A DNA stretch of 64,000 bases from Aestuariibacter sp. GS-14. GTDB lineage: Bacteria; Pseudomonadota; Gammaproteobacteria; Enterobacterales; Alteromonadaceae. The translations under genes were made by a program, and so were the position numbers. Under the pieces are notes generated by a model. The model searched no databases. It was not told where the DNA came from and saw only the letters and a list, made by a program, of their open reading frames with translations. The stretch spans positions 51,826 through 115,825 of the forward strand of contig NZ_VHIP01000015.1 in the NCBI RefSeq assembly GCF_006494365.1, in the 5' to 3' direction. Positions 8,692 to 17,681 of this stretch are shown here, piece by piece; within the stretch, counting starts at the first letter, position 1, and every line of letters starts with the position of its first letter.

Positions 8692-11089
8692 AGCACTGGT
8701 TAGCTCTTCTTCCGATGCCATTATCAGTAAAACGCTGGATGGCACTGTAACCAGTTGGAATGCGGCTGCAGAACGCATTTTTGGTTATACCGAGGCCGAA
8801 ATGCTTGGCCAGAAAATGCTGGTGCTGTTTCCACAAGCATTGCTTCACGAAGAAGATCGTATTTTGGATGCCATACGCAGTGGCAACACCATTGAGCATT
8901 TTCGTACTGCGCGTATTCACAAGTGCGGCAGAACAATCGACGTTTCCGTTACGATTTCACCTATTTACGATCACAAACACCGCATCATGGGTGCGTCTAT
9001 CATTGCTCGCGATGTCACCGAGCACATGTCATTGCATCGCAAAGCCATTCATTTTGAATCCATAGTACAAAATTCCGACGACGCTATTGTGGGTAAAACC
9101 CTGGATGGCATTGTGGAAAGCTGGAACAAAAGCGCCGAAAGAATCTTCGGATACACGGCCATTGAGATGATAGGCGAAAGCATTTTGAAGTTGTTCCCCG
9201 AGGACCGCCTGGCAGAAGAAAAAGTCATTATTAACAAAGTGGCGCAGGGTGAAACCGTTGATCATTTCAGAACACAACGGCTACATAAAAATGGTGACCT
9301 TATTGATTTATCGGTAACCGTGTCACCTATAAAAGATCTGGAAGGCCGGGTGATTGGCGCATCAAAAATTGCTCGTGATGTCACTCGGCAGGTACTGTCT
9401 GAGCACCAGTTACTGCAGTTTCAGGCCCTTATTGAATCGTCGGAAGACGCCATTATCAGTAAGAGCCTGGATGGTCGCATTACCACCTGGAATAAAGCAG
9501 CCGAGCGCCTGTTTGGATACACCGAAGCGGAAGCGGTAGGGCAAAATATTGTCATGTTATTTCCGGAGGAGCGATTGGCCGAAGAAGACAAACTAATGAA
9601 GAGTTTGTTGGCCGGCAAATCCATAAGGCACTTCAGAACCACGCGCCTTACCAAAAGCGGTGAGAGGGTTTTTGTGTCGGTTACCTTGTCACCTATCCGG
9701 GATAAAGCCAAAAACATCACCGGCGTATCGAAGATAGTGCGCGATGTATCCTACGAAATAGAACAGGAAAAAGTGGTGTGGCGGCTTGCCAACTACGACA
9801 GCCTTACCAACTTATTCAACCGTACTGGCATGACCGCCTGTATAGAAGAGCTGGTGCAGCTTTCCATTGTCAGGCAGCGCAAGTTCGCATTGCTGTACCT
9901 CGATTTGGATGGGTTTAAGGCCTATAACGACAAATTCGGTCACGACTTCGGCGACCGTTTGCTTATTGCAGTAGCAGAAAAACTGCGAAAAGCGGTGCGC
10001 AGTTCTGATGAAGTTGGCCGCCTGGGAGGCGATGAGTTTGTTGTGTGCATGATGGGATTTGAAACCATTAAGCACATTCAGGTCACCATAGAAAATATCA
10101 TCGGTGCCATCCACAGTATCGACGTTATTGATGATGTGGACATTTCGCTTACGGCCAGTATCGGTATTGCGATTTTCCCCGAAGATGGTCGAAGCTGCCA
10201 AACGTTGATCAGCCGGGCTGATCACGCCATGTACAGTGCAAAAAGTAAAGGCAAGGACACCTTTGAGTTTTACTCTGGTGTAATTGAAACGTCTATTCAG
10301 CAAGACAACTCCATGGTGAAAGAACTGCGTGATGCCATTGCTCACAATGGCCTTGAGCTGCGGTTTCAGCCGCAAGTTAACGCCAGCACACTGGAAGTGA
10401 AAAAAGTAGAAGTGCTGGTGCGCTGGAATCATCCCCAATTGGGCTTTGTCCCACCGGATACCTTTATTCCGCTAGCGGAAAAATATGGCCTGATCCGGGA
10501 TTTGGATGCCTGGGTGATGGATGCGGCGTTAGAAAAGCTGGTGAAGTGGACAGGATTGTTCGGTATGGACTTTCAGGTGTCGCTGAATAAATCAGCTTAT
10601 GAGCTGGTGGACGCGGAATTATCCATAAGCCAAATCCGCAATAAATTGCACGCCGTTGGCCTATGCGGCGAAAACATCATTATTGAGCTTACCGAACGCG
10701 CATTAATGGTTGACCCGGAAAGTGCGGAGAAAACCCTGAGGCAATTTACGGCGATGGGTATAGAGCTTGCCATCGATGACTTTGGCACGGGATATTCTTC
10801 GTTGGCTTACCTTAAATACTTCCCGGTGAAATACCTCAAACTGGATAAAACCTTTGTACACGCGTTCCAGCACAGCGAGACCGACAGAGTGTTGGTAGAA
10901 GGCGTACTGAATATAGCCAAACAACTGGGCATAGCGGTGGTGGCCGAAGGCGTGGAAACCGCAGAGCAGGTAGCCTTACTGAATGAACTGAATTGCGAAT
11001 ACTATCAGGGCTACTACTTTGCCAAACCCCTCACAGCCGACGAGCTGGAGAGTTTTGTGTTAGAAAAATGTGCCAATAAGGGGCACTAG
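8663..11089 (+). CDS. PAS-PAS-PAS-GGDEF-EAL c-di-GMP turnover protein
   Basis: A soluble protein of about 808 residues. Three PAS domains (about 5-120, 125-245, 250-365) are near copies of each other, each with a version of SxDAIIxKxLDGxxxxWNxAAERIFGYT. Next comes a GGDEF domain with intact GGDEF at 455-459 and an RxxD inhibitory site (RSSD) five residues before it. The EAL domain has EVL in place of EAL (E583) and keeps DDFGTG, LKLD and EGVE. Both diguanylate cyclase and phosphodiesterase activities are therefore plausible. It has no membrane segment. The start is TTG 8663 (AGAGGTG six bases upstream) or GTG 8654. The trigger is unknown; no haem- or flavin-binding residue set stands out. Confidence 0.92.
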   Translation: MKSHSLDHFKALVSSSSDAIISKTLDGTVTSWNAAAERIFGYTEAEMLGQKMLVLFPQALLHEEDRILDAIRSGNTIEHFRTARIHKCGRTIDVSVTISPIYDHKHRIMGASIIARDVTEHMSLHRKAIHFESIVQNSDDAIVGKTLDGIVESWNKSAERIFGYTAIEMIGESILKLFPEDRLAEEKVIINKVAQGETVDHFRTQRLHKNGDLIDLSVTVSPIKDLEGRVIGASKIARDVTRQVLSEHQLLQFQALIESSEDAIISKSLDGRITTWNKAAERLFGYTEAEAVGQNIVMLFPEERLAEEDKLMKSLLAGKSIRHFRTTRLTKSGERVFVSVTLSPIRDKAKNITGVSKIVRDVSYEIEQEKVVWRLANYDSLTNLFNRTGMTACIEELVQLSIVRQRKFALLYLDLDGFKAYNDKFGHDFGDRLLIAVAEKLRKAVRSSDEVGRLGGDEFVVCMMGFETIKHIQVTIENIIGAIHSIDVIDDVDISLTASIGIAIFPEDGRSCQTLISRADHAMYSAKSKGKDTFEFYSGVIETSIQQDNSMVKELRDAIAHNGLELRFQPQVNASTLEVKKVEVLVRWNHPQLGFVPPDTFIPLAEKYGLIRDLDAWVMDAALEKLVKWTGLFGMDFQVSLNKSAYELVDAELSISQIRNKLHAVGLCGENIIIELTERALMVDPESAEKTLRQFTAMGIELAIDDFGTGYSSLAYLKYFPVKYLKLDKTFVHAFQHSETDRVLVEGVLNIAKQLGIAVVAEGVETAEQVALLNELNCEYYQGYYFAKPLTADELESFVLEKCANKGH

Positions 11090-11207
11090 GCGTACATGAA
11101 TACTCTGGCTATACAGCACTCAGTTATATGCTTAACATAGCAGGCAATGTTAACTATGGGTAGTGAGCGGCGTTTGTGCACGTTGGTCATCACTGGGAAG
11201 GTATGTT

Positions 11208-12542
11208 TTGACAAAGTACAACGTTGCCCTGGGGTGTGGGTACTTTGCCATTTTCTTTGTGAGCCATGGCATTGGCACACTGGCTATTCCGTACTATCAA
11301 ATGACGTTGGGGGTTGATCCACTATTGCTTGGGGTGGTGTTAACCATTCCGGTATTTGTGTCTGCGTTAATCAGCCCTTGGGTGGCGAATGTTATTGATG
11401 CCATTGCGCCACTAAAACACAGTCAGCGCATGTTGCTGATTGGCTCAGGTTGGATTTGTGCTGCAGCCTATGCCGCGATGTGGGCTGTACCAGTGCATTG
11501 GAGCGTCAACCAAAGCATTGCGTATTTGCTGGCGTGTTCACTGGTATTCTATTTCTTTGCTACCTTCATGACGGTGATCATGCGGTGTCAGGCGATGGAG
11601 GCCACCTCCGATACGCACGGCATTACCTCGGTGATGGGATTCACTTCCGTATTTGAAAAACTCGGTTCCATTCTGTATTTCTGGTTGTTTCCGTTGGCGC
11701 AATCCAAGTTGTTTAGCTCGCTGGCTGTGGGTATGAAAACCATTGGCTTGTGGGTGGCAGTGCTGCTGATTGGTGTGCTTTCTACTCTGGCAGGGATATG
11801 GGGAAAGTCGCGTAATGTTACAGCGATTGCTTCCCAGGTATTCAGTACCGAAAAATCGGTACCGTTTAACCCACAACTGTTGAAGCAAATAAATCTGCTG
11901 TTTGTGGTTACCGTGCTGCAATTTGGGTTAATTGGGGCCTGTATCAATGTCGATTTTTATTTGCTGGTGTACTTTGTTGAGGGCGGTGACATTGCCCAGG
12001 GGGCGTTCTGGAAGGGCTATTTGTCTACAGCCTATGCGGTAATGGGGCTCGTTACGATTCCTGTAATTGTGAAAGCAGGGAATAGGTTTGGTAAGAAACA
12101 AACCCTGTTTGCTATTTACCTCATCAACTGTATCAATGCCATGTTTAAATGGGTGTTGTATCAGCCCGATATGGATTACTGGCTGGTGTTGGATGCTGTA
12201 CTTGGTGCGTGGATCTGGACCGCGCATTCAACGCTGATCCCTGCTTTGCTGGCCGATGTGTGTTACGAAAACCAACAGAAAACCGGTGTGTTAAGCGACA
12301 GTTTCGTCGTTGGGCGGCACAATCGGTTTTTAAATTTCGGGTTAGTGCTATCCTTTGTGTTATCTGGCTGGATGCTCAATGTTATCGGGTTCAACGCCGA
12401 TACACCTGGTGCACAACCTTCAGGTGTTATCTACGCTATGCAGGCAATTTTGGTGGGCGGCAGTTTGCTTGTCAGTGTGTGTGCCATGGCAGTACTGTCG
12501 CGTTTTACCTTTCAGCGAAGCAACAGTACCGCATTGCGTTAA
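11208..12542 (+). CDS. MFS sugar:cation symporter-like transporter
   Basis: A 444-residue inner-membrane protein with about twelve helices. The overall pattern (NVALGCGYFAIFFVSHGIGTLAIPYYQ..., long helix-poor centre) fits MFS_2, the glycoside-pentoside-hexuronide:cation (GPH) group, better than drug exporters. I prefer the TTG start at 11208, with GGAAGG about seven bases upstream; GTG 11163 adds 15 unconvincing residues. It converges with LacI regulator 1, their stop ends overlapping by four bases, and it lies upstream of the GH2 locus. It is therefore a good candidate for importing a sugar released by the nearby glycosidases. The substrate is inferred only from context. Confidence 0.75.
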   Translation: MTKYNVALGCGYFAIFFVSHGIGTLAIPYYQMTLGVDPLLLGVVLTIPVFVSALISPWVANVIDAIAPLKHSQRMLLIGSGWICAAAYAAMWAVPVHWSVNQSIAYLLACSLVFYFFATFMTVIMRCQAMEATSDTHGITSVMGFTSVFEKLGSILYFWLFPLAQSKLFSSLAVGMKTIGLWVAVLLIGVLSTLAGIWGKSRNVTAIASQVFSTEKSVPFNPQLLKQINLLFVVTVLQFGLIGACINVDFYLLVYFVEGGDIAQGAFWKGYLSTAYAVMGLVTIPVIVKAGNRFGKKQTLFAIYLINCINAMFKWVLYQPDMDYWLVLDAVLGAWIWTAHSTLIPALLADVCYENQQKTGVLSDSFVVGRHNRFLNFGLVLSFVLSGWMLNVIGFNADTPGAQPSGVIYAMQAILVGGSLLVSVCAMAVLSRFTFQRSNSTALR

Positions 12543-13549
12543 TTCGACGGCGCGTTGGCGACACTTTCTCGTTCTATCATTGACGAGGTAAATAAATGGG
12601 TTTTGTTTTCCGGAGTGGTCGCATCTTTTGCCAAATCAATGGCCAGCTTCACGGCATACTCTGCCATTTCTTCAATGGGGTACTTTATGGTGGTAATGGT
12701 TGGCAGGCACGCTTTGCACATTGCAGAGTCGTCAAATCCCACAACCGACACCTGCTCGGGCACCTTGTAGCCATTTTTTACCAGTTCGTGAATGACGCCA
12801 ACCGCCATTAAATCGTTATAGGCAATTACCGCAGTAAAGTGTTCATCGCGCTGGATAAGTTCCTGGGCACAGGCTTTGCCCCCTTCCAGGTTGGCAGTTG
12901 ATTCAACCAACAGATTGTCGTTAAACGTTAGGCCCTGCATCATGAAGCCCTGGCGCACCCCCAATAACCGCAACTGTGGATCGCGATTCTGATAAATGCT
13001 GGTTGCAACGGCAATGGCTTCGTGGCCTTTTCTGGCAAGTAAATCAACTATTTGCGCGGTAGAGGCTACGTTGTCGAACCACACACAACGACTGGCAATT
13101 TTCGGAATGTAGCGGTTAATGATCACCAGGCCTTTGTAGCGTTCACTGAGCTCGATGAGTTGTTTGTCGGTCAGATAGTCGCTGTGCAGAATAATAGATT
13201 CGCAGCCTTTAGCGTGCAGGCTTTCAATCGCGGCAATCTCAGACTCTTCTTCGTACAGCGAGTTACAGATCAGCAGGCTGTATCCCACTGCGCGGGCAGA
13301 GACTTCTGCGCCTGCAGCCAGGTTGCCAAAAAACTCCATGGATATTTTAGGGGTAATGAGTCCCACATTGGTGGTGTGGCGATTAACCAGGGATTGTGCC
13401 GACGCGTTAGGCTTATACCCTAATTCCTGAATAATCTTCTGCACTCTGGCTCTGCAGGCATCACCCACCTTGCCTCTGCCATTTACCACACGGGAGACGG
13501 TGGCGGGAGACACGCCAGCCGCGCGGGCTACATCATTAATTTTTACCAC
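12539..13549 (-). CDS. LacI family transcriptional regulator 1
   Basis: A 336-residue repressor. Residues 2-48 form the LacI helix-turn-helix (INDVARAAGVSPATVSRVVNG) with the hinge near SAQSL. The rest is a periplasmic-binding-protein-like sensor domain (TTNVGLITPKISMEFFG; later VSVVGFDDSAMC). The start is GTG at 13549 with AAGGA six bases upstream. It diverges from the GH2 gene across a 326-base spacer holding two palindromes with a central CG, the usual LacI-operator style. It probably represses GH2, itself, or the adjacent MFS carrier in the absence of a sugar inducer. Confidence 0.92.
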   Translation of the reverse strand: MVKINDVARAAGVSPATVSRVVNGRGKVGDACRARVQKIIQELGYKPNASAQSLVNRHTTNVGLITPKISMEFFGNLAAGAEVSARAVGYSLLICNSLYEEESEIAAIESLHAKGCESIILHSDYLTDKQLIELSERYKGLVIINRYIPKIASRCVWFDNVASTAQIVDLLARKGHEAIAVATSIYQNRDPQLRLLGVRQGFMMQGLTFNDNLLVESTANLEGGKACAQELIQRDEHFTAVIAYNDLMAVGVIHELVKNGYKVPEQVSVVGFDDSAMCKACLPTITTIKYPIEEMAEYAVKLAIDLAKDATTPENKTHLFTSSMIERESVANAPSN

Positions 13550-13634
13550 TGTGAATCCTTTGCCTTTGCTGAATCACGCCATAGTAAATGCCATTTACTG
13601 CGCAAGTCAAAATGCTTTCCCTGATATTTCCCTC

Positions 13635-13648
13635 GCACATCGATGTGC
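13635..13648. promoter_or_regulatory. 14-base perfect palindrome, LacI-type operator candidate
   Basis: GCACATCGATGTGC is a perfect inverted repeat with a central CG, 87 bases upstream of the LacI gene start and about 230 bases before GH2. LacI-family operators are typically even palindromes centred on CG. Binding is inferred. Confidence 0.45.
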
Positions 13649-13848
13649 AAGCAAGCGGTTTGGGAAATTATTTCCCTTTAGTGCGGGTATGGGTAGCGTT
13701 TTCACATTTTTATTTCTAGCGTTGTTAATTAATTTAACTTCATGTTTATTCGTTATTTTATCGTAAATTTAACTGCTTCAATTTCAGTTAATGCCTATGC
13801 CTGCATCATCTCCGACTTGAGTTGTTGTTAATATTCATTAAATAATAG

Positions 13849-13862
13849 GGAAAACGTTTACT
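13849..13862. promoter_or_regulatory. AAACGTTT palindrome close to the GH2 start
   Basis: The core AAACGTTT (13852-13859) is a perfect palindrome with a central CG, within GGAAAACGTTTACT. It ends only 16 bases before the GH2 ATG. This position would let a bound repressor block transcription or initiation. It differs in sequence from the palindrome at 13635. Confidence 0.4.
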
Positions 13863-13875
13863 TTGAATTAACGCA

Positions 13876-16311
13876 ATGAAAACACAACATACGTTATGGT
13901 TGGTGGCGATCACACTACTGGTGTTGTTCGGGTTTACCCAATGCCGAACAACTGAGCAGACAGCCACACAAGCAAATGCTGAGTCACTGAATATGTACTC
14001 CGATTGGCATTTTATGCTTGATGATAATCCTGAATTTAAACAGGCTGACTTTAACGACAATACCTGGCGGCGTGTCACGCTGCCGCATGATTGGTCCATA
14101 GAAGATATACCTGGTACCCAAAGCCCTTTTAGTGCTGCAGCGAAAGATGCCTACAACACCGGTTATGCGGTGGGGGGCACTGGCTGGTATCGCAAGCACT
14201 TGCCCGGTATTGAGTCTGGCAAACAGTATCTGCTTGAGTTTGATGGCGTGTACATGAATGCCACTGTGTACGTTAACGGGCAGGAAGCAGCCCAACATTA
14301 TTACGGTTATACCGGTTTTCAGGTCGACATTACGCCTTTCTTGCATCCGGGGCAGGGCAATGTCGTAGCCGTGCGGGTTCACAATAATGAGCAAAACAGC
14401 CGTTGGTATAGCGGGTCTGGATTGTACCGGCAAGTTACCTTGCATACCCTGTCGGCAAACCATATTGCTCGCTGGGGCACATCGGTTATTACCCAGGCTG
14501 GTAACCAAAGCGATAGCGCAGTACTGGTTGTTAATACGGCACTGCAACGGGATGAGCGTGATAAAGCTGGCGGGCTGACACTGGAACAAGCCGTTAAGCT
14601 AAACGGAAAGACGCTGGTAACCCAACGTGTGCCGGTAAGCAGCGACAAGATTTCGCAAACTATCAACATTAATCAGCCGCACTGGTGGGAGCCTGCATCG
14701 CCAGTGTTATACACACTCTCTCAGCGGCTGCTAAAAGACGGCGAGGTTATCGACAACATGGATACCCGGTTTGGTATTCGTACCGTAGCGCTGTCAGCCG
14801 AGCAGGGATTTTTGCTCAACAACAAGCCGGTATTACTAAAGGGCATGAATATTCACCACGACAACTACCTGCTCGGCGCGGCTGCGCATCCTAAAGCCGA
14901 GCGGCGTAAGGTAATGAGCATTCTTAATGCGGGATACAATGCGGTTAGAAGCGCCCACAACCCGCCTTCCAGCGCCTTTTTGGCGGCTGCGGATGAGTTG
15001 GGATTGCTGGTGATAAGTGAAGCGTTTGACGCATGGAATAAACGCAAGTGGGAGAATAAGAACGACTATTCTTCTGTATTTTCCAGTAACTGGCAGGGCG
15101 ACTTAACGGATTTTATTGCCCGCGACATTAATCATCCCAGCATCGTCATGTGGAGCCTAGGTAACGAAATCCCGGAGCAGGGGGATGCACTGGGAGCACA
15201 AACAGCAAAACAACTAACGGATTTTGTACGTAAGCTGGATGCCAGCAGGCCGCTTACCGTTGGGGCGAATATGTCGGGTGAGCATGCACGGGCTTATCTG
15301 TCGGCTTTTGATGTATCGGGTTACAACTATGAACCGGGCAACTACGTGCACGACTTCAACGCGGGTATCTCGGCGGTAATGTATGGCTCAGAAACCTATT
15401 CAAAAGACGCCTTTGCCTACTGGCAATATGTTGAAGATTATCCTTATGTGATTGGCGACTTCGTATGGACAGGCTGGGATTATGTTGGGGAAGCCTCTAT
15501 TGGCTGGACCGGATATGCCCCGGAGTGGGCTGGGCTGGCGCCGTTTCCCTGGACGCTGGCGTACACCGGTGAGATAGACGTACTGGGCAATTGGCGACCG
15601 GCTGCGTTCTATCGGCAGGTGTTATGGCACACCGGGCAACACGGCATTTCTGCTTTTGTGCAATCGCCTTCGCCATCATTGTCACCCACACCAAACCCAA
15701 CATGGTATGACTACTGGACTTTCCCGGACATTCACCCAAGCTGGAGCTGGCCGGGGCAGGAAGACAAATCCCTCGAGGTCACCGTGTACAGCGTGTATCC
15801 AGGCGTTGAGTTGTGGCTGAACAATACCCTGATTGGTACTGCTCAAGCGGGTAAGCAAAACCAGTATATTGCAAAATTTACTGTGAACTATGTGCCTGGA
15901 ACACTGGTGGCAAAAGGGCTGGATATTAGTGGAAATGTGCAGGAAGCATGGCAACTTACCACCGCAGGACCGGCTGCCGCGATTGCGATTAGTCGTGAAG
16001 ATCAGCAACTGCGTGCCGACGGCCTGGACATTAACTATCTGCCCATACAGTTACTGGACGAAGCGGGCAATGCAATTTACCACTGGGAGCAGGATCAGGC
16101 GTTAACCGTAAAAGTGGAGGGCGCAGCAACATTAATGGCACTGGGCAATGCGCGGCCCGATTCGGCAGAGAGCTTTAAGCAACCATTTCGCCATACGTTT
16201 CGCGGTAAGCTTATGGCAGTGGTGCAATCTACCGGCACTGAAGGTGATGTCGTTGTAACGGTATCGGGGCAGGGGCTGAAACCGGCGTCAATCCGCTTTA
16301 ACGCGCAATAA
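13876..16311 (+). CDS. Exported glycoside hydrolase family 2 (beta-galactosidase-type)
   Basis: An 811-residue retaining glycosidase. Order: signal sequence (about 1-24, with FTQC giving an atypical lipobox, so lipidation is uncertain), sugar-binding jelly roll (about 35-180), Ig-like domain (about 185-300), TIM barrel (about 305-590), then a DUF4982-type domain (about 630-690) and a C-terminal domain (about 700-805). The acid/base is E431 in WSLGNEIPE and the nucleophile is E506 in MYGSETYS. GH2 enzymes of this layout act on beta-galactosides, beta-glucuronides or similar; which one is not decidable here. The ribosome site is weak and an AAACGTTT palindrome lies just upstream. The neighbours are LacI regulator 1 (divergent) and an exported Dabb protein (convergent). 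Confidence 0.9.
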   Translation: MKTQHTLWLVAITLLVLFGFTQCRTTEQTATQANAESLNMYSDWHFMLDDNPEFKQADFNDNTWRRVTLPHDWSIEDIPGTQSPFSAAAKDAYNTGYAVGGTGWYRKHLPGIESGKQYLLEFDGVYMNATVYVNGQEAAQHYYGYTGFQVDITPFLHPGQGNVVAVRVHNNEQNSRWYSGSGLYRQVTLHTLSANHIARWGTSVITQAGNQSDSAVLVVNTALQRDERDKAGGLTLEQAVKLNGKTLVTQRVPVSSDKISQTININQPHWWEPASPVLYTLSQRLLKDGEVIDNMDTRFGIRTVALSAEQGFLLNNKPVLLKGMNIHHDNYLLGAAAHPKAERRKVMSILNAGYNAVRSAHNPPSSAFLAAADELGLLVISEAFDAWNKRKWENKNDYSSVFSSNWQGDLTDFIARDINHPSIVMWSLGNEIPEQGDALGAQTAKQLTDFVRKLDASRPLTVGANMSGEHARAYLSAFDVSGYNYEPGNYVHDFNAGISAVMYGSETYSKDAFAYWQYVEDYPYVIGDFVWTGWDYVGEASIGWTGYAPEWAGLAPFPWTLAYTGEIDVLGNWRPAAFYRQVLWHTGQHGISAFVQSPSPSLSPTPNPTWYDYWTFPDIHPSWSWPGQEDKSLEVTVYSVYPGVELWLNNTLIGTAQAGKQNQYIAKFTVNYVPGTLVAKGLDISGNVQEAWQLTTAGPAAAIAISREDQQLRADGLDINYLPIQLLDEAGNAIYHWEQDQALTVKVEGAATLMALGNARPDSAESFKQPFRHTFRGKLMAVVQSTGTEGDVVVTVSGQGLKPASIRFNAQ

Positions 16312-16326
16312 TGCACACTCAATGTA

Positions 16327-16350
16327 TGCCCGGTCATTTACCACCGGGCA
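16327..16350. terminator. Hairpin between convergent GH2 and Dabb genes
   Basis: TGCCCGGT (16327-16334) pairs perfectly with ACCGGGCA (16343-16350) around an eight-base loop, 15 bases after the GH2 stop. It lies between two convergent genes. It could serve either strand, although neither side has a strong T-run. Confidence 0.5.
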
Positions 16351-16390
16351 CATCGAACAAAAACGCATTCCACTGGGGCTGGAAACGCAG

Positions 16391-16810
16391 TTATGCCGAT
16401 ACCGAATCGTACACCACCACTTTGCTCCACAGATGCGAGCACTGCTCAACAAACTTCACATGCAGCGGATGGGTCTGGTAGGCGTCCTGATCCTCTGTTG
16501 TATTAAACAACATCAGCTCCGATACCTGATAGCTGCTGTCAATTACGTCGCGTTCTAACGTTGAGGCTGGCACGCCAACGTGCAGTCCCTGGATTTGAGG
16601 AATGGCTTTCAGGCTATTCAGTCCGGCAATCAGGGCGTCGCGATCGGCAGCGGAATCGGGATTTTTTAACCAAAAATACACCATGTGAACTACCGGCCCT
16701 AAGGTATTGCAGCCGGTGCCTGATGCTAACGCTGATGTGCTGGTAAGTGTGGCTGCGGCGGCCAGCGTACCTGCGGCTGAAATAAATTGGCGGCGATGTT
16801 GATCGGTCAT
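16391..16810 (-). CDS. Exported Dabb (stress-responsive A/B barrel) protein
   Basis: A 139-residue protein with a Tat-type signal: RRQFISAAGTLAAAATLTSTSALA, twin arginines at 6-7 and a hydrophobic core. A Dabb domain follows (VVHMVYFWLKN...; ending HPLHVKFVEQCSHLWSKVVVYDS), a dimeric ferredoxin-like alpha/beta barrel. Dabb domains include cyclases and many proteins of unknown role. The start at 16810 has AAGGAG six bases upstream. It diverges from the subunit 3/GMC/isomerase operon across a spacer with an 18-base palindrome, so it is probably co-regulated. Export through Tat suggests that it folds or binds something before secretion. Function unknown. Confidence 0.82.
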   Translation of the reverse strand: MTDQHRRQFISAAGTLAAAATLTSTSALASGTGCNTLGPVVHMVYFWLKNPDSAADRDALIAGLNSLKAIPQIQGLHVGVPASTLERDVIDSSYQVSELMLFNTTEDQDAYQTHPLHVKFVEQCSHLWSKVVVYDSVSA

Positions 16811-16925
16811 GGTGTACTCCTTGTTGAGTAGCAAAATAAAGCATCATCCTACGGTATAAAAATACCGCTATGCAATGAGATTATTTGGCAAATTTTAGTA
16901 ATAACTAAAGCAAAAATTACAATAA

Positions 16926-16943
16926 AAATGAACCGGTTCATTT
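16926..16943. promoter_or_regulatory. 18-base perfect palindrome, probable LacI-type operator
   Basis: AAATGAACCGGTTCATTT is a perfect inverted repeat with a central CG. It lies between the divergent Dabb gene (start 16810) and the subunit 3 gene (start 17062). Length, symmetry and position fit a LacI-family operator able to control both directions; the regulator at 20881-21879 is the nearest candidate. A second, weaker palindrome GTTAATTAAC lies at 17020-17029, nearer the subunit 3 start. Confidence 0.65.
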
Positions 16944-17061
16944 GTGTAATGTCTCATGTTCACAGGATTTAATGCGTTTGCATAATAAGTCATAGTGTTA
17001 TCTGTTTATAGTATGTTAAGTTAATTAACAAATCGAATGAAATCTGCCGTCAGAGGATAAT

Positions 17062-17655
17062 ATGCAGAGTCAGAACCCATCCCGCCGTACCATGTTAAAG
17101 CGCATGCTATTGGGCTTAGGTTTATGTGCTTCCGAAGGGGTATTGCTGAACAATGCCGTAGCGGCTGCGATGTCGTATGACGCCGCTACGTCACAAACCG
17201 GCTTGTTTACCTTACAGGAACGCGCAGTACTCAAGGCCATTTGTGAGTGTGTGATCCCGCGAACAGACACGCCGGGAGCTGTGGATGTGGGCTGCACTGA
17301 ATTTGTAGAACATCAGTTGTTGGTGGTGTTCTCTGCAGACACCCAGCAAGACTGCAAGTCGGTATTACAATCCATTTATCAACGCTCGGCAATCGACACG
17401 GGTAAGTCTTTTGAATTGCTAACCACAGACGCACAAATTGCCTTGCTGGAAAAACTTGAAGCGATGCAGCAACCGTTCTCGCAGGAACAATACGGGCCAT
17501 TTAAGCAACTCAAAAGCCTGATTGTGTTTGGTTACTACACATCCATGCCTGGCGCTACTCAGGAACTTACCTATCAGGCCGTGCCTGGACGCTTTGTGGG
17601 CTCAGTGCCCTATGCCGATATTGGCAGTGCGTACAGTTCCAAAGATTACTATTAA
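17062..17655 (+). CDS. Gluconate 2-dehydrogenase subunit 3 family protein, Tat signal
   Basis: A 197-residue protein of the gluconate 2-dehydrogenase subunit 3 family (LFTLQERAVLKAICECVIPRTDTPGA). The N-terminus has a Tat signal (SRRTMLKRMLLGLGL, then an alanine-rich cleavage region near AVAAA). In FAD-dependent sugar dehydrogenases this small subunit carries the signal and escorts the leaderless catalytic subunit through Tat. Here the next gene, 26 bases on, is exactly such a leaderless GMC flavoprotein. AGAGGA precedes the ATG. The usual third component, a multihaem cytochrome c, is not in the window. It therefore probably forms a periplasmic sugar or glycoside dehydrogenase whose electron acceptor is unidentified. 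Confidence 0.87.
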   Translation: MQSQNPSRRTMLKRMLLGLGLCASEGVLLNNAVAAAMSYDAATSQTGLFTLQERAVLKAICECVIPRTDTPGAVDVGCTEFVEHQLLVVFSADTQQDCKSVLQSIYQRSAIDTGKSFELLTTDAQIALLEKLEAMQQPFSQEQYGPFKQLKSLIVFGYYTSMPGATQELTYQAVPGRFVGSVPYADIGSAYSSKDYY

Positions 17656-17681
17656 GCCAACGTCGCAGCAGGATTTTTAAC

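Larger units (their letters stand above)
13550..13875. other. Intergenic control region between LacI regulator 1 and GH2
   Basis: This 326-base AT-rich spacer between divergent genes contains two palindromes listed separately (13635-13648 and 13852-13859). It also has a low-complexity AT stretch at 13705-13770 including GTTAATTAA, where promoters could lie. I could not place a convincing -35/-10 pair. No small gene is supported. Confidence 0.6.

Noticed and set aside
9812-10438. 208-codon open frame antisense to the GGDEF/EAL gene
   Set aside because: It lies wholly inside a clear domain-bearing gene, has no family resemblance, and its codon pattern is the mirror of the sense frame.
13984-14589. 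201-codon open frame antisense to the GH2 gene
   Set aside because: The GH2 frame has catalytic motifs and correct domain order throughout; the reverse frame shows no motif or ribosome site.
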